Shown here piece after piece: positions 32,800-44,514 of a stretch of DNA of 64,000 bases. The translations under genes and the position numbers were made by a program. The stretch comes from Mycolicibacterium brumae. Lineage in GTDB: Bacteria; Actinomycetota; Actinomycetes; Mycobacteriales; Mycobacteriaceae. The notes below the pieces were generated by a model. The model had not been told where the DNA came from and did not search any database. It saw nothing but the letters and a program-made list of their open reading frames with translations. The DNA lies in the NCBI RefSeq assembly GCF_025215495.1, contig NZ_CP104302.1, forward strand, positions 2,108,001-2,172,000, read 5' to 3'. Positions within the stretch are counted from its first letter, which is position 1, and each line of letters opens with the position of its first letter.

Positions 32800-34107
32800 T
32801 CAGCGTCCCTGCGAACGAACCGCGGCGGCCATCCCGGCGGTGATCCGCAGCACCTCGTCCGGGGTGCAGATGAACGGCGGCATCACGTAGACAAGGTCGC
32901 GGAACGGCCGCAGCCAGACGCCGTGGTCCAGGGCGGCGCGGGTGGCGGTCGGCACGTCGACCGGCTCGCGGGTCTGCACCACCCCGATCGCGCCGAGGGT
33001 GCGGACCCGAGCGACCCGCGGGTCGTCGGCCAGCGGGGCCAGACCGTCGGCCAGCCCGGCGCCGATCTCGGCGACCCGGGACCGCCAGTCCTGGCCGAGC
33101 AGCACCTCGACGCTGGCCACCGACACCGCGCACGCCAGCGCGTTGGCCATGAAGGTCGGCCCGTGCATCAGCGCCCCGTCGCCGGAGCCGCTGATCGCCT
33201 CGGCGATGGACCGCGTGCACAGCGTCGCGGCCAGGGTGACGTAGCCGCCGGTCAGCGCCTTGCCGACGCACATGATGTCGGGGCTGACGCGGGCGTGGTC
33301 GGCAGCGAACAGCTCGCCGGTGCGGCCGAATCCGGTGGCGATCTCGTCGAACACCAGCAGCACGTCGTGCCGGTCGCAGGAGGCCCGCAGGTCGACGAGG
33401 TAGCGCGGGTCGTGGAACCGCATGCCGCCGGCGCCCTGCACCACCGGCTCGACGATGACGGCGGCGACCTCGCCGGCGTGCGCGGCCAATTGGGCGTCGA
33501 ACGCGGCGGCGTATTCGGGGCGGTAGTCCGCCGGCGGCGCCGGGGCGAAGATCTGGGTGGCCAGCAACGGATGCTCGCCGGTGTTCCAGATCGCGTGCAT
33601 CCCGCCGTCGGGGTCGCACACGCTCATCGGGGTGAAGGTGTCGCCGTGATATCCACCACGCCAGGTCATCAGCCGGTGCTTGCCGGGCTTGCCGCACGCC
33701 CGCTGGTACTGCAGCGCCATTTTCACCGCGACCTCCACCGACACCGAACCGGAGTCGGAGAAGAAAACCGTCTGCAGCGGCTCCGGGGTGATCTCGACCA
33801 GCAGTTCGGCCAGCCGGGCGGCCGGCTGGTGGGTCAGCCCACCGAACATGACGTGGTTGAGGACGCCGAGTTGGCTGGTCAGCGCCGCGTCCAGGACCGG
33901 GTGGGCGTGGCCGTGCAGCGCGGTCCACCAGGACGCCATCGCGTCGAGCGCCACCACCTCCCGGCCGTCGTCGACCAGCGTCAGTTCCGCGCCGCGCGCG
34001 GCGGTCGCCACCAACGGCAGGAATCCGGGCTCAAACTCGATCCGGGAGTAGGGGTGCCAGATGTGCGCGGCGTCGATCGAGCGGATCCGCTCGGGGGTCA
34101 TTCCCAC
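32800..34107 (-). CDS. bioA: adenosylmethionine-8-amino-7-oxononanoate aminotransferase
   Basis: BioA transfers an amino group from S-adenosylmethionine to KAPA, giving DAPA. It is a 435-residue class III PLP aminotransferase with HIWHPYS near the start, [41 protein letters not shown] and the Schiff-base lysine in [15 protein letters not shown] 34107 is preferred over ATG 34101 because a TAGGCT -10 box (34115-34120, minus strand) ends 7 bases before it, predicting a leaderless mRNA starting at that GTG. No BioQ box is seen in front of it; an IS1380 element begins about 40-50 bases upstream. Confidence 0.94.
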   Translation of the reverse strand: MGMTPERIRSIDAAHIWHPYSRIEFEPGFLPLVATAARGAELTLVDDGREVVALDAMASWWTALHGHAHPVLDAALTSQLGVLNHVMFGGLTHQPAARLAELLVEITPEPLQTVFFSDSGSVSVEVAVKMALQYQRACGKPGKHRLMTWRGGYHGDTFTPMSVCDPDGGMHAIWNTGEHPLLATQIFAPAPPADYRPEYAAAFDAQLAAHAGEVAAVIVEPVVQGAGGMRFHDPRYLVDLRASCDRHDVLLVFDEIATGFGRTGELFAADHARVSPDIMCVGKALTGGYVTLAATLCTRSIAEAISGSGDGALMHGPTFMANALACAVSVASVEVLLGQDWRSRVAEIGAGLADGLAPLADDPRVARVRTLGAIGVVQTREPVDVPTATRAALDHGVWLRPFRDLVYVMPPFICTPDEVLRITAGMAAAVRSQGR

Positions 34108-34114
34108 GAATGTG

Positions 34115-34120
34115 AGCCTA
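34115..34120 (-). promoter_or_regulatory. -10 box of leaderless bioA transcript
   Basis: Read on the minus strand, TAGGCT is followed by 7 bases and then the GTG of bioA. It is the same hexamer as in front of bioQ. The mobile element lies just beyond the expected -35 region. Confidence 0.55.
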
Positions 34121-34292
34121 ACCTCAATCTTTCGTGCGGTTGATCTCCCTGCTTGTCGGGGTTCGGATTGTGTTGCTGCGGGCTGATTCTTGCTGGTGGG
34201 TGTGACAGGGTCGCCGGGTCAGCGGGTTCTGCCGGGTTCCACTTCCCGGGGGGTCTTTCGTTGGTCGGCGTTATCAGTGCTGGTCTGTCCGG

Positions 34293-35675
34293 TTATCCGG
34301 GTTGCAGCTTGGCGGTGGCGGTGACCAGCAGTTCGGACCAGGGCGCGGTGGCCGAGAGGGGTAGTCGTGTCCTTCGGGCGTGGCGGGTGATCCTCGCGGC
34401 GACGCTGAACAGGCGCAGGCGGAGGCGTTTGGGTTCCCAGCGTCGGGCTTGGTGGCCGGCCAGGGTGATCATCTGGGTCCACGCGGTGAGCTCGCAGGCG
34501 AGTTGGACCAGGGCGCACCAGATGCGGTTCTGATCGAACCCGTGCAGCGGGAGATTGGCCAGGCCGGTGTCTTTGGCGGCCCGTATCCGGTCTTCGCAGC
34601 GTGCGCGGCGGCGGTGCCGCAATTCCAGGTCGGGGACTTGTCCGCGAGCAGTGTTGGTGGCGAATGCGGTCAGTCGCAGGCCGTTTCGGTCGGTGAACCG
34701 CAACTGGGCTCCCGGGTGCGGGCGTTCCTTTCTGATGATGACGCGCATCCCGGGCGGCCAGCCGGCCAGGGGGATCAGGCCCGTGAGCTCGGCGACCCAC
34801 GCCCCGTCGCGCACGCCGCCGGCGCTGTCATAGGCCGGGGTCCACGCCTGCTCGGGTATCTGGTCGACGGCGGCGGCTATGGTCTCGGTGAGCCCGAACC
34901 CGACCGAGTACGCCAGCCGTCGGGCGTGCAGATAGTTCAGGAATTCATGGGTGCCGCCGGCGGTGTCAGTGCGCACCAGCACCGTCTTGCCCACCCGATA
35001 CCCGCTGATCCCGGGGATTTGTTCCAGTGCCTGTTGGAGCACCGTCTTGTGGTCGGCGGCGGTGTTCGCCCCGGCATTGCCACTGCGGAGCATGATGGCC
35101 AGGGGTTCCCCCGTCCCGTCGGGGCCGTGGTCGGCGAACGCGCACAACGGGTGAAACCCATAGCCGCGCTTATACGTTGGCGCGGCGGACTCTTTGTCCG
35201 AGTGCGCGGTGACCAGGGTGGCGTCGATGTCGATGGCCAGCGGATCAGCGACTGTGCGCCCGTGATCGGGGGCGTTGTCTCCGGCGGCGGCCCAGGCGGT
35301 TGCCCTCGCCTGGGCGCGGGCGGAGTCGATCGCCGACAACGCCGCCGGGGCGTCGGCGGCCAAGGTGGCGATCAGCCGTGACACTGTCGGATCTGAGGCC
35401 ACCCGCCCGAAGACGGCGGGTTGTTCGCGCAGCACCGCGATATCGGCCAGGCAATCCCCACCCACAGCCAGGCTGATCGCCAGATCGAGGAGGACCTTGC
35501 CCGGATCGTGAGTGGCCAGGGGTTTGCGCCACGGTGTCAACGCCCTGGTCAAGGTGCTGCTCAACCCGGTCGCATCGGCGGTGCGTGTCAGCAGAACCGC
35601 CCCGGCATGAGACACGATCCCGGTTCCGGTGGCCTCCACGGACAACGCAGGATAGGACGACGTAGACTTCTTCAC
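34293..35675 (-). CDS. IS1380-family transposase
   Basis: A 460-residue DDE transposase. Visible family features are PLAIDIDATLVTAHSDKESAAPTYK with the first catalytic Asp (near residue 148), VLVRTDTAGG with the second (about residue 240), and the C-terminal ARCEDRIRAAKDTGL with the likely Glu, followed by LPLHGFDQNRIWCALVQLACEL. The N-terminal part is a helical DNA-binding region. The GTG at 35675 has GGAG 10 bases upstream, and this ribosome site is part of an 11-bp inverted repeat. It appears intact. Confidence 0.9.
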   Translation of the reverse strand: MKKSTSSYPALSVEATGTGIVSHAGAVLLTRTADATGLSSTLTRALTPWRKPLATHDPGKVLLDLAISLAVGGDCLADIAVLREQPAVFGRVASDPTVSRLIATLAADAPAALSAIDSARAQARATAWAAAGDNAPDHGRTVADPLAIDIDATLVTAHSDKESAAPTYKRGYGFHPLCAFADHGPDGTGEPLAIMLRSGNAGANTAADHKTVLQQALEQIPGISGYRVGKTVLVRTDTAGGTHEFLNYLHARRLAYSVGFGLTETIAAAVDQIPEQAWTPAYDSAGGVRDGAWVAELTGLIPLAGWPPGMRVIIRKERPHPGAQLRFTDRNGLRLTAFATNTARGQVPDLELRHRRRARCEDRIRAAKDTGLANLPLHGFDQNRIWCALVQLACELTAWTQMITLAGHQARRWEPKRLRLRLFSVAARITRHARRTRLPLSATAPWSELLVTATAKLQPG

Positions 35676-35677
35676 CT

Positions 35678-35749
35678 GAAAGGTGCTCCGGCTTCTGGTG
35701 GAAATTCAGATCTTGACAATCCGAATTATCCCAGTTCAGAGCACCTTTC
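35678..35749 (-). repeat. 11-bp perfect inverted repeat around the transposase promoter
   Basis: GAAAGGTGCTC at 35678-35688 pairs perfectly with GAGCACCTTTC at 35739-35749. Between them, on the minus strand, is GATAAT (a good -10 box, 35725-35730). Transcripts started there lack the outer arm. Transcripts read in from outside carry both arms and would fold over the GGAG ribosome site of the transposase. Confidence 0.6.
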
Positions 35750-35832
35750 TCTATTCACGACACACCCCGCGTGGCGACTCACGATGAAAGCGCGAGGCTA
35801 ACCGGGAGGTCCCGGTACCCTGTCAGACGATC

Positions 35833-37968
35833 ATGGCAACCATGACCGCCGAGCGGCCGGTGCGCACAGCACCCGCCGAGCCTGTGGCCCCCACCGCGAT
35901 GGGCGCCAGGAAAGCGGGTTTCTACCGGCACGATCTCGATGGCCTACGCGGTGTCGCCATCGCGATGGTCGCTGTCTTCCACGTCTGGTTCGGCCGGGTT
36001 TCCGGCGGCGTCGACGTGTTCCTGGTGCTGTCCGGCTTCTTCTTCGGCGGGAAACTGCTGCGCGGGGCGATCAACCCGAGCGCGCCGCTGCGGCCGGTGC
36101 ACCAGATGCACCGGATCCTGCGCCGGCTGCTGCCCACCCTGATCGTGGTGCTGGCCGGCGCCGCGGTGCTGACGGTGCTGATCCAGCCGGAGACCCGGTG
36201 GGAGACCTTCGTCAATCAGACGCTGGCCAGCCTCGGCTACTACCAGAACTGGGAACTGGCCAACACCGCCTCGGATTACCTACGCGCCGGCGAGGCGGTC
36301 AGCCCGCTGCAGCACATCTGGTCGATGTCGGTGCAGGGCCAGTTCTACCTGTCGCTGCTGATCCTGGTGATGGGGCTGGCGTGGTTGCTGCGCCGCCCGC
36401 TGGGCGCGAAACTGCGGCCGTTCTTCATCGTGCTGATCACGGCGCTGACCATCGCGTCGTTCGTGTACGCGATCATCGCCGGGAACGCCGACCAGGCCTG
36501 GGCCTACTACGACAGCTTCGCCCGCGCCTGGGAGCTGCTGATCGGCGCGCTGGCCGGGGCGCTGATCGGCACGGTCCGCTGGCCGATGTGGCTGCGTTCG
36601 CTGCTCGGTTTCATCGCGCTCGGGCTGATCGTGAGCTGCGGCTTCTGGATCGACGGCGTTAACGAGTTCCCCGGCCCGTGGGCGCTAGTTCCGGTGGGCG
36701 CCACCATTGTGCTGATCCTGGCCGCCGCCAACCGGCAGAGCAGCCCGCGCACCCGCGACAAGCTGCCGCTGCCCAACCGGATGCTGGCCTGGCGTCCGCT
36801 GCTGACCCTCGGCGGCATGGCCTACGCCCTCTACCTGTGGCACTGGCCGCTGCTGATCTTCTGGCTGGCCTGGACCGGCAACGAGCGCGCCGGGCTGCTC
36901 GACGGCGCCGCGATCCTGCTGATCTCGGGGGTGCTGGCCTACCTCACCATGCGTTTCGTGGAGGAGCCGCTGCGTCAGGACTCCGCCGCGCGGCAGTCCT
37001 GGCGCACCGGCGTGGTGGCCACGATCGTGGTGCTGCTCGGCGTCGCGCTGGTCGCGACGTCGTTCACCTGGCGCATCCACGTGGCGAATGCCCGCGCCGA
37101 CGGCGGTGAGCTCGCCGCGCTGAGCCCCCGGGACTACCCGGGCGCCCGGGCGGTGCTGGACCCGCACCTGCGGGTGCCCAATGTGCCGATGCGCCCGACG
37201 GTGCTGGAGGCCGAAAAAGACCTGCCGATGTCGACCGACGACAAGTGCATCAGCGACTTCAAGAACGGCGACATCGTCAACTGCGTTTACGGCGACCCGA
37301 ACGGGCGGCGCACCATCGCGCTGGCCGGCGGGTCGCACGCCGAGCATTGGATCACCGCGCTGGACCTGCTGGGCAAGAAGCACGGCTTCAAGGTGGTCAC
37401 CTACCTGAAGATGGGCTGCGCGCTGACCACCGAGCCGGTGCCGAAGGTGATGGGCTCCAACGCCCCCTACCCGCAGTGCCGGCAGTGGGTGGACAAGGTG
37501 ATGACCAAGCTCGTCGAGGATCGCCCGGACTACGTGTTCACCACCTCGACCCGGCCGTGGAACATCCGCCCGGGCGACGTCATGCCGAAGGGCTACGTCG
37601 GCATCTGGGAGTACCTCGACGCGGCGGGCATCCCGGTGCTGGCCATGCGCGACACCCCGTGGCTGGTCAAGGACGGCAACCCGCAGGTGCCCAAGGACTG
37701 CCTGTCCGGGGGCGGCGACGCGGTGTCCTGCGGCATCAAACGCGACGTGGTGCTGGCCGAGACGAACCCGACGCTGGCGTACCTGACCCAGTTCCCGTTG
37801 CTCAAGCCGCTGGACATGAGCGACGCGGTCTGCCGCCCGGATTACTGCCGCGCGGTCGAGGGCAATGTGTTGATCTACCACGATTCTCATCACTTCACCT
37901 CGACCTACATGCGCACGATGACGGCGGAATTGGGCCGTCAGATCGGCGCCGCCACCAACTGGTGGTGA
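35833..37968 (+). CDS. membrane acyltransferase with C-terminal SGNH domain (Rv1565c-like)
   Basis: A 711-residue OafA/YrhL-type acyltransferase. Residues ~30-420 form the acyltransferase-3 membrane domain with about ten helices: it begins FYRHDLDGLRGVAIAMVAVFHVWF, whose His and Arg are the usual active-site residues, and includes LWHWPLLIFW. Residues ~470-711 form an SGNH-hydrolase-like domain outside the membrane, with a variant first block AGGSHAEHW and a late DSHHFTSTYM carrying the Asp-His pair. Such proteins O-acetylate cell-wall glycans or glycolipids; the target is unknown. It corresponds to Rv1565c, next to treX. Confidence 0.88.
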   Translation: MATMTAERPVRTAPAEPVAPTAMGARKAGFYRHDLDGLRGVAIAMVAVFHVWFGRVSGGVDVFLVLSGFFFGGKLLRGAINPSAPLRPVHQMHRILRRLLPTLIVVLAGAAVLTVLIQPETRWETFVNQTLASLGYYQNWELANTASDYLRAGEAVSPLQHIWSMSVQGQFYLSLLILVMGLAWLLRRPLGAKLRPFFIVLITALTIASFVYAIIAGNADQAWAYYDSFARAWELLIGALAGALIGTVRWPMWLRSLLGFIALGLIVSCGFWIDGVNEFPGPWALVPVGATIVLILAAANRQSSPRTRDKLPLPNRMLAWRPLLTLGGMAYALYLWHWPLLIFWLAWTGNERAGLLDGAAILLISGVLAYLTMRFVEEPLRQDSAARQSWRTGVVATIVVLLGVALVATSFTWRIHVANARADGGELAALSPRDYPGARAVLDPHLRVPNVPMRPTVLEAEKDLPMSTDDKCISDFKNGDIVNCVYGDPNGRRTIALAGGSHAEHWITALDLLGKKHGFKVVTYLKMGCALTTEPVPKVMGSNAPYPQCRQWVDKVMTKLVEDRPDYVFTTSTRPWNIRPGDVMPKGYVGIWEYLDAAGIPVLAMRDTPWLVKDGNPQVPKDCLSGGGDAVSCGIKRDVVLAETNPTLAYLTQFPLLKPLDMSDAVCRPDYCRAVEGNVLIYHDSHHFTSTYMRTMTAELGRQIGAATNWW

Positions 37969-37974
37969 ACCCAC

Positions 37975-37980
37975 TAGGGT
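37975..37980 (+). promoter_or_regulatory. -10 box of treX (leaderless)
   Basis: TAGGGT ends 7 bases before the treX ATG at 37988, and no ribosome site is present. The trehalose operon thus probably has its own promoter in the 19-base gap after the acyltransferase gene. Confidence 0.5.
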
Positions 37981-37987
37981 TTCCTGC

Positions 37988-40189
<2,202 letters not shown>

Positions 40190-40193
40190 GCCC

Positions 40194-42509
40194 ATGGGTG
40201 TCCCGGTGCTGTCCACCTACCGATTGCAGTTGCGCGGCCCGGCGTCCGGGGCGATCTTCGGATTCGCCGAAGCCGAAGGGCTGCTGGATTACCTGGACGG
40301 CCTGGGGGTCTCGCACCTGTACCTGTCGCCGATCCTGAGCGCGGTGCACGGCTCCGAGCACGGCTACGACGTGGTGGATCCGACCACGGTGGCCACTTCC
40401 CTCGGTGGTCGCGAGGGCCTGGTCCGGCTGTCGGCCGCCGCGCGTCAGCGCGGGATGGGGCTGATCGTCGACATCGTGCCCAACCATGTGGGAGTTGCCG
40501 CACCGCAACAGAACCCGTGGTGGTGGGATGTGCTCCGACACGGCGAGCAGTCGCAGTACGCGTCGTTCTTCGACATCGACTGGGAGCTGGACCCCGACCG
40601 CCGGATCGTGTTGCCGCTGCTGGGTTCCGAGGACGATCTGGCGGGTCTGCGGGTCGACGGCGACACGCTGCGGCTCTGGGACCTGATGCTGCCGATCGCC
40701 CCGGGCACCGGCAACGGGGACCCGCGCGCCGTGCACGACCGGCAGCACTACCGGCTGGTGGACTGGCGCACCGGTGGCTGCGGCTACCGCCGGTTCTTCT
40801 CGATCACCTCGCTGGCGGCGCTGCGCCAGCGCACCGAGGAGGTGTTCGCCGCCAGCCACGCCGAGATCAAAAGCTGGTTCGACGAGGATCTCATCGACGG
40901 TCTGCGCGTGGACCACCCCGACGGGTTGAGCGACCCGGCCGGCTACCTCGACCAGTTGCGGGCGCTGATCGGGCCGGACGCCTACCTGGTGATCGAGAAG
41001 GTGCTCGCCGCCGGTGAGGCGCTGGAGCCGACGCTGCCGGTGCAGGGCGCCACCGGCTACGACGTGTTGCGTGAGATCGGCGGGCTGTTCACCGACCCGG
41101 CCGGCCGCGCCCGGCTGACGGAACTTGCCGCGGCGGCCGGATTCGACGACGACGATCCCGCCCCCACCCTGATCGATCTGAAAAGCCGGGCCGCCACCGA
41201 GATTCTGGCCCCCGAACTGGCGCGGTTGCGCCGCGGGGTGGCCGCCGCGGCGGGCCGCGACCACGACTTGCTGCCGGATGCGATCGTGGCGCTGGCGGCC
41301 CGGATCCCGGTGTATCGCTGCGACTATGCCGGGCTGTCGGAAGTGCTGGGCATCGCGATCGCCGAAACGGTTTCCGCGCACCCGGAATTGGCTTCCGCGC
41401 TGGAGTTGGTGATCGCCGGGCTGCTGCACCCCGATCCGGCGGCGCGCTTCCAGCAGCTGTGCGGCGCGGTGACCGCGAAGGCAGTCGAGGATTGCCTGTT
41501 CTACCGGGATCCGCGACTGGTGTCCCTGAACGAGGTCGGTGGCGAGCCGGACCGGTTCGCGGTCAGCACCGCGGAGTTCCACCGCGCATCGGAGGTCCGA
41601 TCGCGGCTGTGGCCGGCGGCGATGTCGACGCTGACCACCCATGACACCAAGCGCGGCGAGGATGTTCGCGCCCGCATCGCGGTGTTGTCCCAGGCCCCGG
41701 ACCTGTGGGCCGCCGAGGTCGCTTCATTCGAGCGGCTGGCCCCCTCCCCCGACCTGGCGACCGGGCTTTTCCTGTGGCAGAACATCTTCGGGGTCTGGCC
41801 GGTCGACGGCGTGGTGACCGACGAGCTGCGGCAGCGGCTGCACGGTTACGCGGAGAAGGCGATTCGGGAGGCCGGGATGCGAACCTCGTGGACCGACCCG
41901 GACGCCGAGTTCGAAGACGCGCTGCACAGCTGGCTGGACGCGGTGCTCGACGGCCCGGCCGCCGACGGGATGACGCTGCTGGTCAACCGGCTGGACCCGC
42001 ACGCCCGCAGCGACGCGCTCGGGCAGAAACTGCTGTGCCTGACCGTGCCGGGGGTGCCCGACGTGTACCAGGGCACCGAGTTGTGGGACGACAGCCTGGT
42101 CGATCCGGATAATCGGCGACCGGTCGACTACCAGGCCCGCCGGACGGCGCTGGCCGAGGGCGCGCACCCGAAGCTGGCGCTGGTGACGGCGGCGCTGCAG
42201 TTGCGCCGTCGGTTGTCCGACACGTTCCTGACCGGCGATTATCGACCGCTGCTGGCCGAGGGCGCCCGCGCCGAGCATCTGGTCGCGTTCGCCCGCGGGC
42301 TCCTCCCCGGCGCGGAACCTGATGTCGTGGTCGCGGTGTCCCGCTGGACGCTGACGCTGGCCGAAACCGGTTGGGAGAACACCGTGCTGGCGTTGCCGCC
42401 GGGCCGCTGGCGGGACGTGATCGGCGGCGGGACGTGGTCCGGCCCGGTGCAGGCCGGCCGATTGTTCGCCGATTCCCCTGTGGCTCTTCTGGAGCGCGCC
42501 GATGTCTGA
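40194..42509 (+). CDS. treY: maltooligosyltrehalose synthase
   Basis: TreY turns the reducing-end alpha-1,4 bond of maltooligosaccharides into alpha,alpha-1,1, making maltooligosyltrehalose. The 771-residue GH13 protein begins VLSTYRLQLRGPASG and has LIVDIVPNHVGV, the nucleophile Asp in DGLRVDHPDGLSDP, the acid/base Glu in YLVIEKVLA and STLTTHDTKRGEDVRARI. The end of the frame overlaps the treZ start by 8 bases, so the last two enzymes of the pathway are coupled. Confidence 0.95.
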   Translation: MGVPVLSTYRLQLRGPASGAIFGFAEAEGLLDYLDGLGVSHLYLSPILSAVHGSEHGYDVVDPTTVATSLGGREGLVRLSAAARQRGMGLIVDIVPNHVGVAAPQQNPWWWDVLRHGEQSQYASFFDIDWELDPDRRIVLPLLGSEDDLAGLRVDGDTLRLWDLMLPIAPGTGNGDPRAVHDRQHYRLVDWRTGGCGYRRFFSITSLAALRQRTEEVFAASHAEIKSWFDEDLIDGLRVDHPDGLSDPAGYLDQLRALIGPDAYLVIEKVLAAGEALEPTLPVQGATGYDVLREIGGLFTDPAGRARLTELAAAAGFDDDDPAPTLIDLKSRAATEILAPELARLRRGVAAAAGRDHDLLPDAIVALAARIPVYRCDYAGLSEVLGIAIAETVSAHPELASALELVIAGLLHPDPAARFQQLCGAVTAKAVEDCLFYRDPRLVSLNEVGGEPDRFAVSTAEFHRASEVRSRLWPAAMSTLTTHDTKRGEDVRARIAVLSQAPDLWAAEVASFERLAPSPDLATGLFLWQNIFGVWPVDGVVTDELRQRLHGYAEKAIREAGMRTSWTDPDAEFEDALHSWLDAVLDGPAADGMTLLVNRLDPHARSDALGQKLLCLTVPGVPDVYQGTELWDDSLVDPDNRRPVDYQARRTALAEGAHPKLALVTAALQLRRRLSDTFLTGDYRPLLAEGARAEHLVAFARGLLPGAEPDVVVAVSRWTLTLAETGWENTVLALPPGRWRDVIGGGTWSGPVQAGRLFADSPVALLERADV

Positions 42510-44226
42510 GCGGACGTTCACGGTGTGGGCGCCCATCCCGGAGTTGGTGCGGCTCGACGTCGACGGTGTGCCGCACCCGATGCGCCGCGACGACGACGGC
42601 TGGTGGACGGCGACGGTCCCGGCCGCGGACGACGCGCGGTACGGGTTCCTGCTGGACGACGACCCGGTTGTGCTGCCCGATCCGCGTTCGCCGCGTCAGC
42701 CCGACGGGGTGCATGAGCGGTCCGCGCTGTGGGATCCGCCGACTACGCCTGCTGCGGGCTGGGCGGGACGCTCGACCGAGGGCGCGGTGATCTACGAACT
42801 GCACGTCGGGGCGTTCACCGCGGCCGGCACCTTCGACGCCGCCATCGACAAGCTCGGCTATCTGGTTGAGCTCGGTGTCGATTTCGTCGAGCTGATGCCG
42901 GTCAACGCGTTCTCCGGGGAGTACGGCTGGGGTTACGACGGAGTGGCCTGGTACGCGGTCCACGAACCCTACGGCGGGCCCGACGGGCTGATCCGGTTCG
43001 TGGAGGCGGCGCACGCCCACGGCCTCGGGGTGCTGTTGGACGTGGTGTTCAACCATCTGGGGCCGTCGGGAAACTACCTGCCCCGGTTCGGGCCGTACCT
43101 GTCGAGTGTCGCCAACCCGTGGGGCGCCGGCGTCAATATCAGTGAGGCCGATTCCGACGAGGTTCGTCGGCACATCCTGGATTGCGCGTTGCGGTGGATG
43201 CGCGATTTCGGGGTCGACGGGCTGCGGTTGGACGCGGTGCACGCCATGGTGGACACCACCGCGGTGAACCTCTTGGAGGAGCTGTCCGCCGAAACAGCCG
43301 CGCTGTCAGACGAATTGGGCCGCCCGCTGTCGCTGATCGCCGAGACAGACCGCAATGACCCCCGTTATGTGACGCCACGCGATGAGGGCGGCTACGGGAT
43401 GACCGCGCAGTGGGACGACGATATCCACCACGCGCTACACACCGCGGTGTCCGGTGAACGCCAGGGCTACTACGGCGATTTCGGCTCGATGGAAACCCTG
43501 GCCCACACGTTGAAGCACGGCTTCTTCCACGCCGGGACGTACTCGTCGTTCCGGGGGCGCCGACACGGCCGTCCGTTGGATATCACCAAGGTTCCCGGCC
43601 ACCGTCTGCTGGCCTATACGTGCACGCACGACCAGGTGGGCAACCGGGCCGCCGGGGACCGGCCGTGCGCCTACCTGAGTGCCGGCCAATTGGCGGTCAG
43701 CGCGGCACTGGCGCTGCTCAGCCCGTTCACCGCGATGCTGTTCATGGGCGAGGAGTGGGCGGCATCGACGCCGTTCGCGTTCTTCAGCTCACACACCGAA
43801 CCCGAGCTGGCCGAGGCGATCCGCGTCGGCCGTCGTGCCGAATTCGCCGAGCACGGTTGGGATGCCGCGACGGTCCCCGATCCGCAGGACCGCCGCACCT
43901 TCGACGCCTCCAAGCTCGATTGGTCGGAACGGTCGCGACCCCTGCACGCGGAGATGCTGCGGTTGTACCGCGATCTGATCGCCCTGCGCCGCGACGAACC
44001 GGACCTGTCGGACTACCGACTGGACCGTGTCCGCGTCGATTTCGACGAGGATGCCCGCTGGATCGTGCTGCGCCGCGGGTCACTGGCGATCGTCTGCAAC
44101 CTTGGGTCCGACCCGGCGACGATTCCCGTCTCCGGCGAGCTCGTGTACGGCTGGGGCACACCGGAGTTCGCCGGCGACGAAGTTCGGCTGACCGGGGAGT
44201 CGTTCGCGGTGCTGCGCAGCAGCTAG
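42502..44226 (+). CDS. treZ: maltooligosyltrehalose trehalohydrolase
   Basis: TreZ releases free trehalose from the chains made by TreY. The 574-residue GH13 protein has an N-terminal immunoglobulin-like domain (FTVWAPIPELVRLDVDG), the barrel motifs LLDVVFNHLGPSGNY, catalytic Asp in GVDGLRLDAVHAM, Glu in LIAETDRNDPRYV and Asp in AYTCTHDQVGNRAAGD, and LFMGEEWAASTPFAFF. It is the last gene of treX-Y-Z; a strong hairpin follows at 44306-44340. Confidence 0.95.
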   Translation: MSERTFTVWAPIPELVRLDVDGVPHPMRRDDDGWWTATVPAADDARYGFLLDDDPVVLPDPRSPRQPDGVHERSALWDPPTTPAAGWAGRSTEGAVIYELHVGAFTAAGTFDAAIDKLGYLVELGVDFVELMPVNAFSGEYGWGYDGVAWYAVHEPYGGPDGLIRFVEAAHAHGLGVLLDVVFNHLGPSGNYLPRFGPYLSSVANPWGAGVNISEADSDEVRRHILDCALRWMRDFGVDGLRLDAVHAMVDTTAVNLLEELSAETAALSDELGRPLSLIAETDRNDPRYVTPRDEGGYGMTAQWDDDIHHALHTAVSGERQGYYGDFGSMETLAHTLKHGFFHAGTYSSFRGRRHGRPLDITKVPGHRLLAYTCTHDQVGNRAAGDRPCAYLSAGQLAVSAALALLSPFTAMLFMGEEWAASTPFAFFSSHTEPELAEAIRVGRRAEFAEHGWDAATVPDPQDRRTFDASKLDWSERSRPLHAEMLRLYRDLIALRRDEPDLSDYRLDRVRVDFDEDARWIVLRRGSLAIVCNLGSDPATIPVSGELVYGWGTPEFAGDEVRLTGESFAVLRSS

Positions 44227-44305
44227 TCACGGCGGGGCCTCGCGTGGCTCGGGCGGCTGGCCGGACGCTGTCCCGGAGGCGCTATCCGGATGCAGGGTTG
44301 CCGGG

Positions 44306-44340
44306 TGGGCGCCGGCCGGTGTCGTGCCGACCGGCGCCCA
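44306..44340 (+). terminator. strong hairpin after treZ
   Basis: A 14-bp stem with one mismatch (arms 44306-44319 and 44327-44340, core TGGGCGCCGG) closes a 7-base loop about 80 bases after the treZ stop. There is no run of T after it, as is common for mycobacterial terminators. Confidence 0.65.
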
Positions 44341-44397
44341 CTGTTGGGGCGCTTGTGTCTCTGTGGAGTTGTCAAGGTTCGTTCGTGCTGGTGACGC

Positions 44398-44444
44398 GTA
44401 TTCAGTTGTGCCGTGTATTCAGTTGTCCCTGTGTATTCAGTTGT
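44398..44444. repeat. three copies of GTATTCAGTTGT
   Basis: Exact 12-mers at 44398-44409, 44415-44426 and 44433-44444, spaced 17-18 bases apart. They lie between the treZ terminator and the remnant of the second HNH gene (gap 44227-44514, otherwise empty). Regular spacing of under two helical turns could mean protein-binding sites, or simple repeat slippage. Confidence 0.6.
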
Positions 44445-44514
44445 CAGAGAGTCTGATCCGGCTCCCGGGTGTCCGGGTGGCGGCCGGTCGACGCCCTTCG
44501 GCGCGGTGCCGCGG

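Larger units (their letters stand above)
34150..35750 (-). mobile_element. IS1380-family insertion sequence (exact ends unresolved)
   Basis: The region holds one IS1380-type transposase gene. A 10-bp inverted repeat, TTCGGATTGT (34162-34171) and its complement at 35716-35725, brackets the gene, but I could not extend it into longer terminal repeats or find a convincing short target duplication. Boundaries are therefore approximate. The element separates bioA from the acyltransferase gene. M. tuberculosis has ripD and Rv1567c at this place, so those genes are absent here. Confidence 0.75.

Noticed and set aside
34108-34126. AGGTTAGGCT near bioA and bioQ as iron-regulator (IdeR) boxes
   Set aside because: About 13-14 of 19 bases match, but the shared part is the TAGGCT -10 box with its flank and the outer half-site is poor.
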